The notes below the pieces were generated by a model. It had not been told where the DNA came from. It saw nothing but the letters and a program-made list of their open reading frames with translations, and ran no database searches. From Pseudonocardia sp. TRM90224 (lineage in GTDB: Bacteria > Actinomycetota > Actinomycetes > Mycobacteriales > Pseudonocardiaceae): a stretch of 64,000 nucleotides of DNA. Shown here one piece after another: positions 1-7,448 of this stretch. The position numbers and the translations under genes are program-made. The stretch is taken from positions 496,001 to 560,000 of the forward strand of contig NZ_JAJGSX010000001.1 in NCBI RefSeq assembly GCF_021245725.1. Direction: 5' to 3'. The first letter of the stretch is position 1, and every line of letters starts with the position of its first letter.

Positions 1-136
1 CGATGTGGCGGTAGCCCGCGTCGAACGCGGTCCGCACGATCTGCGCGGTCTCGGCCGGCGGGACCTGGAAGACCCCGAAGCCGAGCTGTGGGATCTCGAC
101 GCCGTTGTTCAGACGGATGACAGAGACATCAGACAT
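1..136 (-). CDS. Aldo/keto reductase, N-terminal fragment
   Basis: The gene starts with ATG at 136 and runs off the left edge, so only about 45 residues are visible. The fragment has the usual opening of NADPH-dependent aldo/keto reductases of the 2,5-diketo-D-gluconate reductase group: a strand-forming start, then NNGVEIPQLGFGVFQVP (residues 10-26) and later AFDAGYRHI, where the Asp would be the conserved nicotinamide-site residue. Such enzymes reduce aldehydes and ketones in the cytosol. The substrate cannot be judged from this piece. It reads on the minus strand, like its neighbour, and is separated from the patatin gene's end by about 37 bp, which could allow co-transcription. Confidence 0.85.
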   Translation of the reverse strand, partial: MSDVSVIRLNNGVEIPQLGFGVFQVPPAETAQIVRTAFDAGYRHI

Positions 137-173
137 GCTGTGTTTGTACCCGCTATCGAGGGGTTCGATAGCG

Positions 174-1010
174 TCAGCCCGCCCACACCCGGGTGATCTC
201 GTCGAGCGCGGAGGCCGCCTGCGCACGCCCCGCGCGCGCCGACGCGGCCCGCTGGGCGGGGTCCAGGACGTTGCGACCGATGGCGCGCAGCGCGTCGGCG
301 TCGGGGCTCAGCAGCGCCACATGCGCCGTCCGGCGCAGCTCGGCCACCTGCACGTCGGCGCCGATCATCGGCCCGATCCCGCGGGTCAGCGGGGCCAGCA
401 CGACCACCCGCTCGTACCCGGCGGCAAGATCGGCGTTCACCGGCGAGCGGACCCCGCCGTCGATGTAGCGGCGACCGCCGGCCGTCACCGGCGGCCACAC
501 GCCCGGCACGGCGCAGCTCGCCGCTACGGCGTCGACGAGCCCCACCCCGGAGTTGCGGTCGAACACCGTGGCCGCGCCGGTCTGCGCGTCCACAGCGGTG
601 ATCTTCAGCGCGCGCTGCGGCCACTCGCGCACGGGCAGCCGCCCCGCGACGACGGCCTTGCGCTCCTCCTCGGGCACGGTCGACGTCCGCAGCGCGACCC
701 GTCCGATCCGCGCCCGGACCCGCTCAGGGGCCCGTGGGCCGATCATGCTGAGCGCGAGCTTCAGCATGATCGCCTTGCCGAGCGCCGCGGCGATCTCACC
801 GTCGGCAGGGCGCAGCTGGGCGCTGTAGCGCTCCTCGACGTCCACCCCGATCGTGATCTGCGCCCCGACCACCGAGCCCGCCGAGGTGCCGACGACGAGA
901 TCGGCCCCGGTCAGGTCGAGCCCGAGGGACTTGAGCCCGGACAGCATGCCCAACTCCCACGCGACGCCGGTGATCCCGCCACCACCGAGCACGAGCGCAC
1001 GATCACCCAT
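174..1010 (-). CDS. Patatin-like phospholipase
   Basis: A 278-residue patatin-family serine acyl hydrolase, expected to cleave acyl chains from phospholipids or other lipids. The N-terminus carries the glycine-rich oxyanion loop GGGGITG (residues 9-15) and the nucleophile elbow GTSAGS (41-46, Ser43). The second dyad residue is the Asp of a DGG motif near residue 184, so the Ser-Asp dyad is complete. There is no signal peptide, so it is probably cytosolic or membrane-associated. The ATG at 1010 begins the motif-bearing reading frame; the open frame extends upstream through two palindromes and is not coding there. Its substrate is unknown. Confidence 0.9.
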   Translation of the reverse strand: MGDRALVLGGGGITGVAWELGMLSGLKSLGLDLTGADLVVGTSAGSVVGAQITIGVDVEERYSAQLRPADGEIAAALGKAIMLKLALSMIGPRAPERVRARIGRVALRTSTVPEEERKAVVAGRLPVREWPQRALKITAVDAQTGAATVFDRNSGVGLVDAVAASCAVPGVWPPVTAGGRRYIDGGVRSPVNADLAAGYERVVVLAPLTRGIGPMIGADVQVAELRRTAHVALLSPDADALRAIGRNVLDPAQRAASARAGRAQAASALDEITRVWAG

Positions 1011-1049
1011 GCCCCGATACTCGCACCGACGCCGTCCCGCCCGCCGAAT

Positions 1050-1112
1050 CTCCCCACCGTTTTGGGTGGATGCGCGCTCCACGGCCGCGCATCCACCCAA
1101 AACGATGGGGAA
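1050..1112. repeat. Family A palindrome, copy A1
   Basis: Arms 1051-1076 and 1086-1111 match at 25 of 26 positions around a 9-nt loop. The outer core TCCCCACCGTTTTG is shared with eight other copies in the window. Both half-arms continue as GGTGGATGCGCG (half-type alpha). It lies between two minus-strand genes, in tandem with copy A2. Confidence 0.9.
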
Positions 1113-1130
1113 GTTGGACGACGAGTAGAA

Positions 1131-1196
1131 CGTCCCCACCGTTTTGCCTACCCACACACCCAAAACGGTGTGCAGGTTGGCAAAACGGTGGGGAAG
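1131..1196. repeat. Family A palindrome, copy A2
   Basis: Left arm 1133-1157 and right arm 1168-1194 share the outer core TCCCCACCGTTTTG and continue as CC(T/A)ACC..CACAC (half-type beta). An additional CAAAACGGTG sits inside the loop at 1161-1170, as if a second right arm had been inserted. The right end is about 4 bp from the stop codon of the minus-strand dehydrogenase gene that ends at 1199. Confidence 0.9.
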
Positions 1197-1198
1197 TT

Positions 1199-4057
1199 TC
1201 AGAGGCCGAGGGCCTTCGCGGCCAGCTGGGCGAGGTGGACGGGCTCGCGGGTGCCGGCCTGGCGCAGCTGGGTGCGGCAGCTGAAGCCGTCGGCCAGCAC
1301 CGCGACGTCGGCGTCGGCGGCCCGGACGGCGGGCAGCAGCACCCGCTCCGCGCACGCCATCGACACGTCGTAGTGCCCCTTCTCGAAGCCGAAGTTGCCG
1401 GCGAGCCCGCAGCAGCCGGAGTCGAGCACTTCGGCGTCGATCCCCAGGGCCGCCATCACCGCGCGGTCGGCGTCCGTGCCGAGCTCCGCGTGCTGGTGGC
1501 AGTGCACCTGCACCAGTGCGCGCTGGTGCTGCCCTTCGGCGAGCCCGCGCAGCTCGTCGGCGTGCTCGGCGAGCACCTCGGCGAACGTCCGCACCCCACC
1601 GGCCAGCGCGGCGGCCAGCGGCTCCTCGGCGAGCAGCTCGGTGCCGTCGGCCCGCAGCGCCGCCGTGCACGACGGTTCCAACCCGACGACGGGCACCCCG
1701 GCCGCCAGCCACGGCTCGACGGCCCGCAGGCTGCGGCGCAGCACGTTGCGGGCGGCGTCGACCTGCCCCGTCGAGGTCCAGGTCAGCCCGCAGCAGACAT
1801 CCCGCGGCGGCAGCTCGACGCTGTACCCGAGCGCGGAGAGCACGGCGACGGCGTCAGCCGCGATGGCGGGGTCGAAGTGGTTGGTGAACGTGTCCACCCA
1901 CAGCAGCACCCGCCGGCCCTCCCGGCCGCCGTCAACCGCCCGGCCCGCCCGGCCCGACCGCGTGTACGCCCGCGGCGCGATCGCCGGGATCGCCCGTTCC
2001 GGCGCGATGCCACCCAGCTTCTTCGCCACCCCGCCGAGCGGGCCGCTGCCGGCCGCGTTGATCCACGAGACGACCCGCGCCGGCAGCCGCCCGACCAGCC
2101 GCAGCCACCGCGGCAACGCGCCCATCGAGTAGTGCGAGGCCGGCCGGACGCGCCCGCGGTAGCGCTGCGCGAGGAACTCCGTCTTGTACGACGCCATGTC
2201 GACGCCGACCGGGCAGTCGCGCTTGCAGCCCTTGCAGGACAGGCACAGGTCGAGCGCCTCCGCGACCTCGGGCGACTGCCAACCCTCGGTGATCACCTGC
2301 CCGTTGGCCATCTCGAACAGCAGCCGCGCCCGTCCGCGCGTCGAGTGCATCTCCTCGCCGGTCGCGCGGAAGCTCGGGCACATCACGCCGCCGTGCTCGG
2401 TGACGCACTTCCCTACCCCGAGGCAGCGCCGGGTGGCCCGCGTGAACGAGCCGCGGTCGTGCGCGAACGCGAGCGCCGGCTCGTCGCGGAGCGTCGGCAT
2501 CCCGACGAAGATCCGCAGGTCCTCGTCCATCTTCGCGGGGCGCACCACGCGGTCGGGGTTCATCCGGTCGTCCGGGTCCCAGATGCCCTTGAACTCCTCG
2601 AACGCCTTGATGATCTGCGGCGGGTACATCCGCGGCAGCAGCTCGGCCCGCGCCACCCCGTCGCCGTGCTCCCCGGAGAGCGAGCCGCCGTGCGCGACGG
2701 CGAGGTCGGCGGCGTCCTCCATGAAGCTGCGGAAGTTCGCGATCCCGGCCTTGGTGAGCAGGTCGAAGTCGATCCGGACGTGCAGGCATCCGTCGCCGAA
2801 GTGCCCGTAGTAGGCGCCGCGGCGGGAGTGCCGGGTGAGCAGCGCGTCGAACTCGCGCAGGTACGCGCCGAACCGCTCGGGCGGGACGGCGGCGTCCTCC
2901 CAGCCCGGCCACGCCTCGCCGCCGTCGGGCGAGCGGGTCAGGATGCCGGCGCCGTCCTCCCGGATGCGCCAGAGCGCCTTCATGGCCGCGGGATCGCTCA
3001 CCACGATGCTGGAGGGCCCGTAGGGCTTCATCGCCGTGACGACCGCGTGCGCGGCGGCCTCGGCCTCGGCGCGCGTCGCCCCACCGGTCTCGACATAGAG
3101 CCAGCCACCGCCCTCGGGAAGCGCCCGCGACGCCGTCTCCACCGGGTTCGACGCCCGCAGCGCCGCGATGAGTCCGGCGTCCATGCCCTCGATCGTCAAC
3201 GGCCCCAGCTCGCGGACCACCGTCACGTGGTCGGCCGCGAGGTACGCGTCGGGGAACCCGAGCACCGCGAGCGCCCGCACCGGCGGCGACTCGACCAGCC
3301 GGACGGTCGCGCCGAGCACCGTCGCACAGGTGCCCTCCGTGCCGACCAGCGCCTTCGCCAGGTCGAACCCGTTCTCCGGCAGCAGCTGGTCGAGGTTGTA
3401 CCCCGAGACCCGCCTGGTCAGATCGGGGAACGAGGCGCGGACGTCGGCGGCGAGCCGCTCGCCGAGCGCCTGCAGCGCGGCGGGCACCCGCCCGGTCGCC
3501 GGCGTCCCCAGCCCCAGCTCCAGCCGTTCCCCGCGGTAGGTGAGCACGTCGAGCGCGTGCACGTTGTCGACGGTCTTGCCCCAGGCCACCGAGTGCGAGC
3601 CGCACGCGTTGTTGCCGATCATCCCGCCGAGCGTGCAGCGGTTGTGCGTCGAAGGGTCGGGGCCGAACGTCAGCCCGTGCGGACGTGCGGCATCGCGCAG
3701 CTTGTCGAGCACGAGCCCCGGCTGCACGCGTGCCGTGCGCGCGTCGGGATCGATGTCGACGACCCCGTTGAGGTGCTTGGTGAAGTCGAGCACGACGGCG
3801 GTGTTGACGGCCTGCCCCGCGATGCTCGTCCCGGCGCCGCGGGGCAGCACCGGGACGTCGTGCGTGGAGCACACGGAGACCACGGCCTCGACGTCATCGG
3901 TGTCCACCGGCGCCACGACACCGATCGGCACCCGCCGGTAGTTCGAAGCGTCAGCCGAGTACATCGCGCGCGTCGCGGTGTCGAACCGGACCCGGCCGCG
4001 AACGGCCTTGTGCAGATCGGCGTGCAGGTCGGTGACGTCGCTGGGAAGTACGGACAC
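1199..4057 (-). CDS. FAD-binding and (Fe-S)-binding dehydrogenase (D-2-hydroxyacid type)
   Basis: A 952-residue fusion of a PCMH/VAO-type FAD domain with a C-terminal Fe-S and double CCG module, as in the Dld/GlpC-like and E. coli YdiJ-like enzymes. FAD-binding signatures are PRGAGTS (72-78) and GGMIGNNACG (144-153). Cysteine clusters for iron-sulfur centres lie near 544-558 (CLGVGKC, MCP) and 603-614 (CLSCKGCKRDCP). Two CCG motifs lie near 753 and 881. It should oxidise a D-2-hydroxyacid and pass electrons to a quinone or similar acceptor. It is the last gene of a minus-strand operon, 5 bp after the FmdB gene. The upstream transhydrogenase would produce D-2-hydroxyglutarate, so that is the inferred substrate; D-lactate is the main alternative. 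Confidence 0.88.
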   Translation of the reverse strand: MSVLPSDVTDLHADLHKAVRGRVRFDTATRAMYSADASNYRRVPIGVVAPVDTDDVEAVVSVCSTHDVPVLPRGAGTSIAGQAVNTAVVLDFTKHLNGVVDIDPDARTARVQPGLVLDKLRDAARPHGLTFGPDPSTHNRCTLGGMIGNNACGSHSVAWGKTVDNVHALDVLTYRGERLELGLGTPATGRVPAALQALGERLAADVRASFPDLTRRVSGYNLDQLLPENGFDLAKALVGTEGTCATVLGATVRLVESPPVRALAVLGFPDAYLAADHVTVVRELGPLTIEGMDAGLIAALRASNPVETASRALPEGGGWLYVETGGATRAEAEAAAHAVVTAMKPYGPSSIVVSDPAAMKALWRIREDGAGILTRSPDGGEAWPGWEDAAVPPERFGAYLREFDALLTRHSRRGAYYGHFGDGCLHVRIDFDLLTKAGIANFRSFMEDAADLAVAHGGSLSGEHGDGVARAELLPRMYPPQIIKAFEEFKGIWDPDDRMNPDRVVRPAKMDEDLRIFVGMPTLRDEPALAFAHDRGSFTRATRRCLGVGKCVTEHGGVMCPSFRATGEEMHSTRGRARLLFEMANGQVITEGWQSPEVAEALDLCLSCKGCKRDCPVGVDMASYKTEFLAQRYRGRVRPASHYSMGALPRWLRLVGRLPARVVSWINAAGSGPLGGVAKKLGGIAPERAIPAIAPRAYTRSGRAGRAVDGGREGRRVLLWVDTFTNHFDPAIAADAVAVLSALGYSVELPPRDVCCGLTWTSTGQVDAARNVLRRSLRAVEPWLAAGVPVVGLEPSCTAALRADGTELLAEEPLAAALAGGVRTFAEVLAEHADELRGLAEGQHQRALVQVHCHQHAELGTDADRAVMAALGIDAEVLDSGCCGLAGNFGFEKGHYDVSMACAERVLLPAVRAADADVAVLADGFSCRTQLRQAGTREPVHLAQLAAKALGL

Positions 4058-4062
4058 GCCCG

Positions 4063-4515
4063 TCAGTCTGAGCCACCCGCCGGCTTCGGAGGCGGAGCGG
4101 GGGTGTGTGAATGACCATGTCCGTGGCCGTGACCATGTCCGTGGCCATGTCCGGGCGCACTTCCGGGCACCGGATCACCCGCCCGCAACGGCGCCCCGTG
4201 GAAGCGCCCTTCGTGCGCGATGATCGGCCGTTGGTCGCCGGCCAGCTCCGGGTGCTTCGCCTCCAGCCGCTGCCGGGCGTCCCACTGCTTGCGCAGGCCG
4301 GTGACGTACTCCTTGCTGCCGTTGTACGTCCCGCGCCACGTCTGGGGCATCTCCTCCTTCGACAGCCCCGCCGACGCCTGCCCGCCGATGCGGAACCCGC
4401 TGGGCACCTTGCGCGTCGCGCCGCCGCACACCGGGCACTCGGGCGCAGCAGCGTCGCTCGCGGTCAGCTGCTCGAACCGGATCCCGCACTCGCACTTGAA
4501 GTCGTAGATCGGCAC
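4063..4515 (-). CDS. FmdB-family zinc-ribbon protein with poly-Gly-His tail
   Basis: A 150-residue protein starting at GTG 4515. Residues 1-45 form the FmdB zinc ribbon: MPIYDFKCECG, then CPVCGG, giving two CxC/CxxC knuckles. The middle is charged. The C-terminal tail holds a run of Gly-His dipeptides ending in SH, about eight His in 17 residues, probably a metal-binding tail for Zn, Ni or Co. FmdB proteins are putative regulators or assembly factors of unknown mechanism, originally found beside formamidase/amidase genes. The gene sits between the transhydrogenase (7 bp gap) and the Fe-S dehydrogenase (5 bp gap), so it is translated in the same operon and may serve their metal centres. That role is inference. 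Confidence 0.85.
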   Translation of the reverse strand: MPIYDFKCECGIRFEQLTASDAAAPECPVCGGATRKVPSGFRIGGQASAGLSKEEMPQTWRGTYNGSKEYVTGLRKQWDARQRLEAKHPELAGDQRPIIAHEGRFHGAPLRAGDPVPGSAPGHGHGHGHGHGHGHSHTPAPPPKPAGGSD

Positions 4516-4522
4516 GGGCCAC

Positions 4523-5806
4523 CTACCAGTTCTCGACCGAGCGGGTGAGGATCCCGGCGATGTCGTCCTCGGTCGGTGTCTTCGGGCAGGTCGCCAGCAG
4601 CCGCTGCTGCTTCATCGTCCCCGGCACGAGGTCGGGCACGTCCTGCTCGGTGTAGCCGACGCCGCCGATCCCGTTCGGTATCCCGATGTCGCGCATGAGC
4701 GAGATCAGCACCGACGGCAGCTGCTCGCGCGGGTCGTTGTGCTTGTCGGCGCGCGGGTCCATCAGCTCGGCCGCCCGCAGGTGCCGCTCGGGTGCGCTCT
4801 CGAAGGAGAACCGGAACGCCTCCGGCGCGGTCAGCGAGACCGACTGCCCGTGCGGGACCATCGGCTCGTCCTGCGGGTAGCCCGCCGGCCGGTAGTCCTT
4901 CACCATCCCCGCGATCGGATAGGCGTTGGCGTGCGGGATATGGACGCCGGAGTTGCCGAAGCCCATCCCGGCGAACGTCGCGGCCATCATCATGTCCGAG
5001 CGGGCCTCGACGTTGTCGGCGCCTTCGTGCACCGCCGTGCGGAACGAGTGCGCGAGCAGCGTCATCGCCTTCTCGCACCACAGGTCCGACACCGGGTTCG
5101 AGCCGCAGTACGTCACCCGTTCCTCGGGCTTCTTGCGGTCGAACGTGGCGTACCAGCGCGCGGTGTAGCTCTCCACCGCGTGGCAGACGATGTCCATTCC
5201 CGACGCTGCCGTGACCTCGGCCGGCAGCGACATCGTCAGCAGCGGGTCGATCACCGCGAGCGTCGGGCGCAGCCGCCAGTGGCTGATCCCGGTCTTGACC
5301 TTCATCGAGAGGATGTCGAGCACGCACATGGCGGTCGACTCGGAGCCGGTGCCGGCCGTCGTCGGGATCGCGATGAGCGGTTTGAGCTGGCCGGGTGGCA
5401 CCTTCGCGTTGCCGATCGGCTTGTTGATGTAGTCCATCAGCTCGCCGGGGTGGCTGGTCAGCAGGTTGATCGCCTTGGCGGTGTCGATCGCGGAACCGCC
5501 GCCGACGGCGACGAACCCGTCCCACGGACCCTGCGCACGCGCGTACTCGGTGGCCTTGTTCATCGAGTCGTCGGTCGGTTCGACGTGCACGCCGTCGAAG
5601 ATCTCCGAATCGATGTCGTAGCGCTTGAGGTTGTCGGCGATCCGCTGCGGCGCACCGATCGCGTTGATCCCCGGATCGGTGACGATCAGGACGCGCCGGA
5701 CGCCGTACCCCGACATCTCGAAGCCGACCTCGTCGGCCGCGCCCGCCCCGAACTTCAGCGGCGGCGCACCCCAGGTGAAGATCGTTTCCTCGGTGAGATC
5801 GGTCAT
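4523..5806 (-). CDS. Hydroxyacid-oxoacid transhydrogenase (ADHFE1-like)
   Basis: A 427-residue iron-containing alcohol dehydrogenase-fold enzyme that closely resembles human ADHFE1 along its length. It has GGGS (102-105) for nucleotide binding, TTAGTGSE (149-156), and the metal-site segment ASGMDIVCHAVE (201-212; Asp205, His209). The family couples oxidation of gamma-hydroxybutyrate to succinic semialdehyde with reduction of 2-oxoglutarate to D-2-hydroxyglutarate, with no free NAD needed. ATG 5806 overlaps the lactonase stop by 4 bp (ATGA), so translation is coupled. The open frame continues upstream through the lactonase gene in another frame, which is not part of this protein. A plain NAD-dependent iron alcohol dehydrogenase is the less likely alternative. 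Confidence 0.9.
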   Translation of the reverse strand: MTDLTEETIFTWGAPPLKFGAGAADEVGFEMSGYGVRRVLIVTDPGINAIGAPQRIADNLKRYDIDSEIFDGVHVEPTDDSMNKATEYARAQGPWDGFVAVGGGSAIDTAKAINLLTSHPGELMDYINKPIGNAKVPPGQLKPLIAIPTTAGTGSESTAMCVLDILSMKVKTGISHWRLRPTLAVIDPLLTMSLPAEVTAASGMDIVCHAVESYTARWYATFDRKKPEERVTYCGSNPVSDLWCEKAMTLLAHSFRTAVHEGADNVEARSDMMMAATFAGMGFGNSGVHIPHANAYPIAGMVKDYRPAGYPQDEPMVPHGQSVSLTAPEAFRFSFESAPERHLRAAELMDPRADKHNDPREQLPSVLISLMRDIGIPNGIGGVGYTEQDVPDLVPGTMKQQRLLATCPKTPTEDDIAGILTRSVENW

Positions 5807-6615
5807 GTGTACGAGCCCTCCGGGGCCACCCGCAGCTGGTGGATCTGCTCCGCGTCGTGCCCGAAGATCATCTGTGCGCCGGTGCGCTCCTGGATCCCGC
5901 GCAGCTTCTCGACCGACGAGTAGAACTGTTCGAGGTTGTTGACGATCGCGGCCGGCGTCGCCGGCGGCCCGTAGCTCTCGCCCATGTAGACGGCGTCCGA
6001 CGTGAAGATCATCGTGCCGGTGTCGGGCAGCTCCACCTGCATCGACATCGTGCCGACGGTGTGGCCGGGCGTCTCGATCAGCGTGATGCCGGGCAGGATC
6101 TCGGTGTCGCCGGAGACGGTCTGGAACTCCAGCCCTTCGTAGTCGCTCTTCAGGTGCGCGCCGTTGAACGGCCCGTCGAACCCGAACGCGAACTCCTTCT
6201 CGCGCTCGTGCACCACCAGCTTGGCGTTGGTGTTCTTGAACATCTGCGCGTTGCCGGCGTGGTCGAAGTGCAGGTGGGAGAGGATCACGTAGTCGATCTG
6301 GTCGAGCCCGACCCCCATCTGGTTCAGGCGGGCGTCGAGGTACTCGTCGTCGCTCACCTTGTCGTAGGGGAAGAAGTCGTGCAGGCCCGTCGGGCCCCAG
6401 CGCTCCTCCCAGTCCCGCGGGCAGCTGGTGTCCCAGAGGACCCTGCCCTCGTCGGTCTCGACGAGCACGCAGTGCGTCGGGACGTCGACCCACGGCTGCG
6501 GGGCGTCCTTGTGGTGCCTGTCGGTGATCGACTTGCCTGGCTTGATCAACAACCAGGTGAGGTCCGCGGTCATCGCGCCGCAGGGGATGACACTCACCTT
6601 GTTCGCAGTCGCCAT
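5803..6615 (-). CDS. MBL-fold lactonase (N-acyl homoserine / gamma-butyrolactone lactonase family)
   Basis: A 270-residue metallo-beta-lactamase-fold hydrolase. The dinuclear metal site is visible: HLHFDH (114-119), His185 in ETPGH, Asp207 in FTSDAV and a late His near 254 in FGHD. The sequence fits the AiiA/AttM (BlcC) lactonase group, which opens acyl-homoserine lactones or gamma-butyrolactone. ATG 6615 is preceded by an AAGGGA ribosome site at about 6 nt; the longer frame to 6693 lacks one. It is the first gene of the operon and overlaps the transhydrogenase start. In Agrobacterium the equivalent BlcC works with GHB and succinic semialdehyde dehydrogenases, which supports gamma-butyrolactone as substrate here. 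Confidence 0.85.
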   Translation of the reverse strand: MATANKVSVIPCGAMTADLTWLLIKPGKSITDRHHKDAPQPWVDVPTHCVLVETDEGRVLWDTSCPRDWEERWGPTGLHDFFPYDKVSDDEYLDARLNQMGVGLDQIDYVILSHLHFDHAGNAQMFKNTNAKLVVHEREKEFAFGFDGPFNGAHLKSDYEGLEFQTVSGDTEILPGITLIETPGHTVGTMSMQVELPDTGTMIFTSDAVYMGESYGPPATPAAIVNNLEQFYSSVEKLRGIQERTGAQMIFGHDAEQIHQLRVAPEGSYT

Positions 6616-6681
6616 CGTGGGTCCCTTCACCGTTGAGGGGCTGCCACGCGCTCGGACGCGCAGACGATCCGACCGTGGCAT

Positions 6682-6693
6682 GTGGCATGCCAC
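6682..6693. promoter_or_regulatory. Candidate GntR operator upstream of the lactonase operon
   Basis: GTGGCATGCCAC is a perfect 12-bp palindrome in the 116-bp gap between the GntR gene's stop and the lactonase start, about 67 bp upstream of the lactonase ATG. FadR-type GntR proteins bind short palindromes in such positions. Assignment rests on position and symmetry only. Confidence 0.45.
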
Positions 6694-6731
6694 CCGTCAA
6701 TCGGAGGAGCTCGCCGTTGGGTGAGGCCCGT

Positions 6732-7433
6732 TCAGGGAAGGGCGGCCCAGCTCATGTCGACGTCGACCGTGCCCGGCTCGGTGCCACCCTCCTGCGCGAT
6801 GAGCAGCTCGGCGGTGTGCAGCAGGTGCGCGCGCATGGCCGCGGCGGCGCCGTCGGCGTCGCCGGCCTCCACACGCTCCAGCACGACCGCGTGCTCGGCG
6901 ACGATGTCGGCCAGCGAGCGCGACGAGTGCGCGGTGGAGACACCCCTGCGCTGCACGACGTCGCGCAGGCCCTCGACGAAGTCGGCGAGCCGGGTGTTGC
7001 CCGACGCCGAGAGCAGCATCCGGTGGAAGCGGCGATCGTGCTCCCACATCCGGAACTCGTCGTCGGCGGCGGCCGCCTTCTCCATCGCCTGGAACTGCTT
7101 GCGCAGGTCGCGGCGGCCGGCCGCGTCGAGCAGCACGGTGGCGCGGCGGGTCGCCGGCACCTCCAGCAGCAACCGCAGCGTGAAGACCTCTTCGAGGTCG
7201 TGCAACGAGGTCTGCAGCACGCGCACGCCACGGTTGCGCTCGAACCGCACCATGCCCTGCTGGGCCAGCTTGATCAGCGCCTCCCGGACGGGCGTCCTGG
7301 AGACGCCCAGCTGGGTCGCGAGGGTCTGCACCGAGTGCAGCGTCCCCGGTGCGAGCTCACCGGTGATCACGGCGGTGCGCAGCGCACCGAGCACCTGCGC
7401 GTTGACCGTCTCCGCCTGCCTGACCTGCTTCAC
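6732..7433 (-). CDS. GntR-family regulator, FadR/FCD subfamily
   Basis: A 233-residue regulator. Residues about 10-75 are the winged helix, with the recognition segment QLGVSRTPVREAL (41-53). The rest is an all-helical FCD ligand domain with the metal-binding pattern around WEHDRRFHRMLL and the later His of AEHAVVLERV. FCD regulators usually sense small organic acids. The gene lies directly upstream of, and reads in the same direction as, the lactonase-transhydrogenase operon, with a palindrome in between, so it is the likely local repressor. The ligand may be gamma-hydroxybutyrate or succinic semialdehyde (inference). It starts 15 bp after the TerD gene and may also be read from that promoter. 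Confidence 0.9.
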   Translation of the reverse strand: MKQVRQAETVNAQVLGALRTAVITGELAPGTLHSVQTLATQLGVSRTPVREALIKLAQQGMVRFERNRGVRVLQTSLHDLEEVFTLRLLLEVPATRRATVLLDAAGRRDLRKQFQAMEKAAAADDEFRMWEHDRRFHRMLLSASGNTRLADFVEGLRDVVQRRGVSTAHSSRSLADIVAEHAVVLERVEAGDADGAAAAMRAHLLHTAELLIAQEGGTEPGTVDVDMSWAALP

Positions 7434-7448
7434 ACCGGTGCCGCCCTG

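Noticed and set aside
1070..4114. A 1014-residue open frame on the + strand across the dehydrogenase gene
   Set aside because: It is the antisense shadow of the FAD/Fe-S dehydrogenase: Arg/Pro/His-rich, no domain, and it begins inside palindrome A1. High GC content makes such long antisense frames common.
4523..6700. One 725-residue frame that would fuse the transhydrogenase with upstream sequence
   Set aside because: The upstream 298 residues are the wrong frame of the lactonase gene. The ATG at 5806 overlaps the lactonase stop by 4 bp, a normal coupled start.
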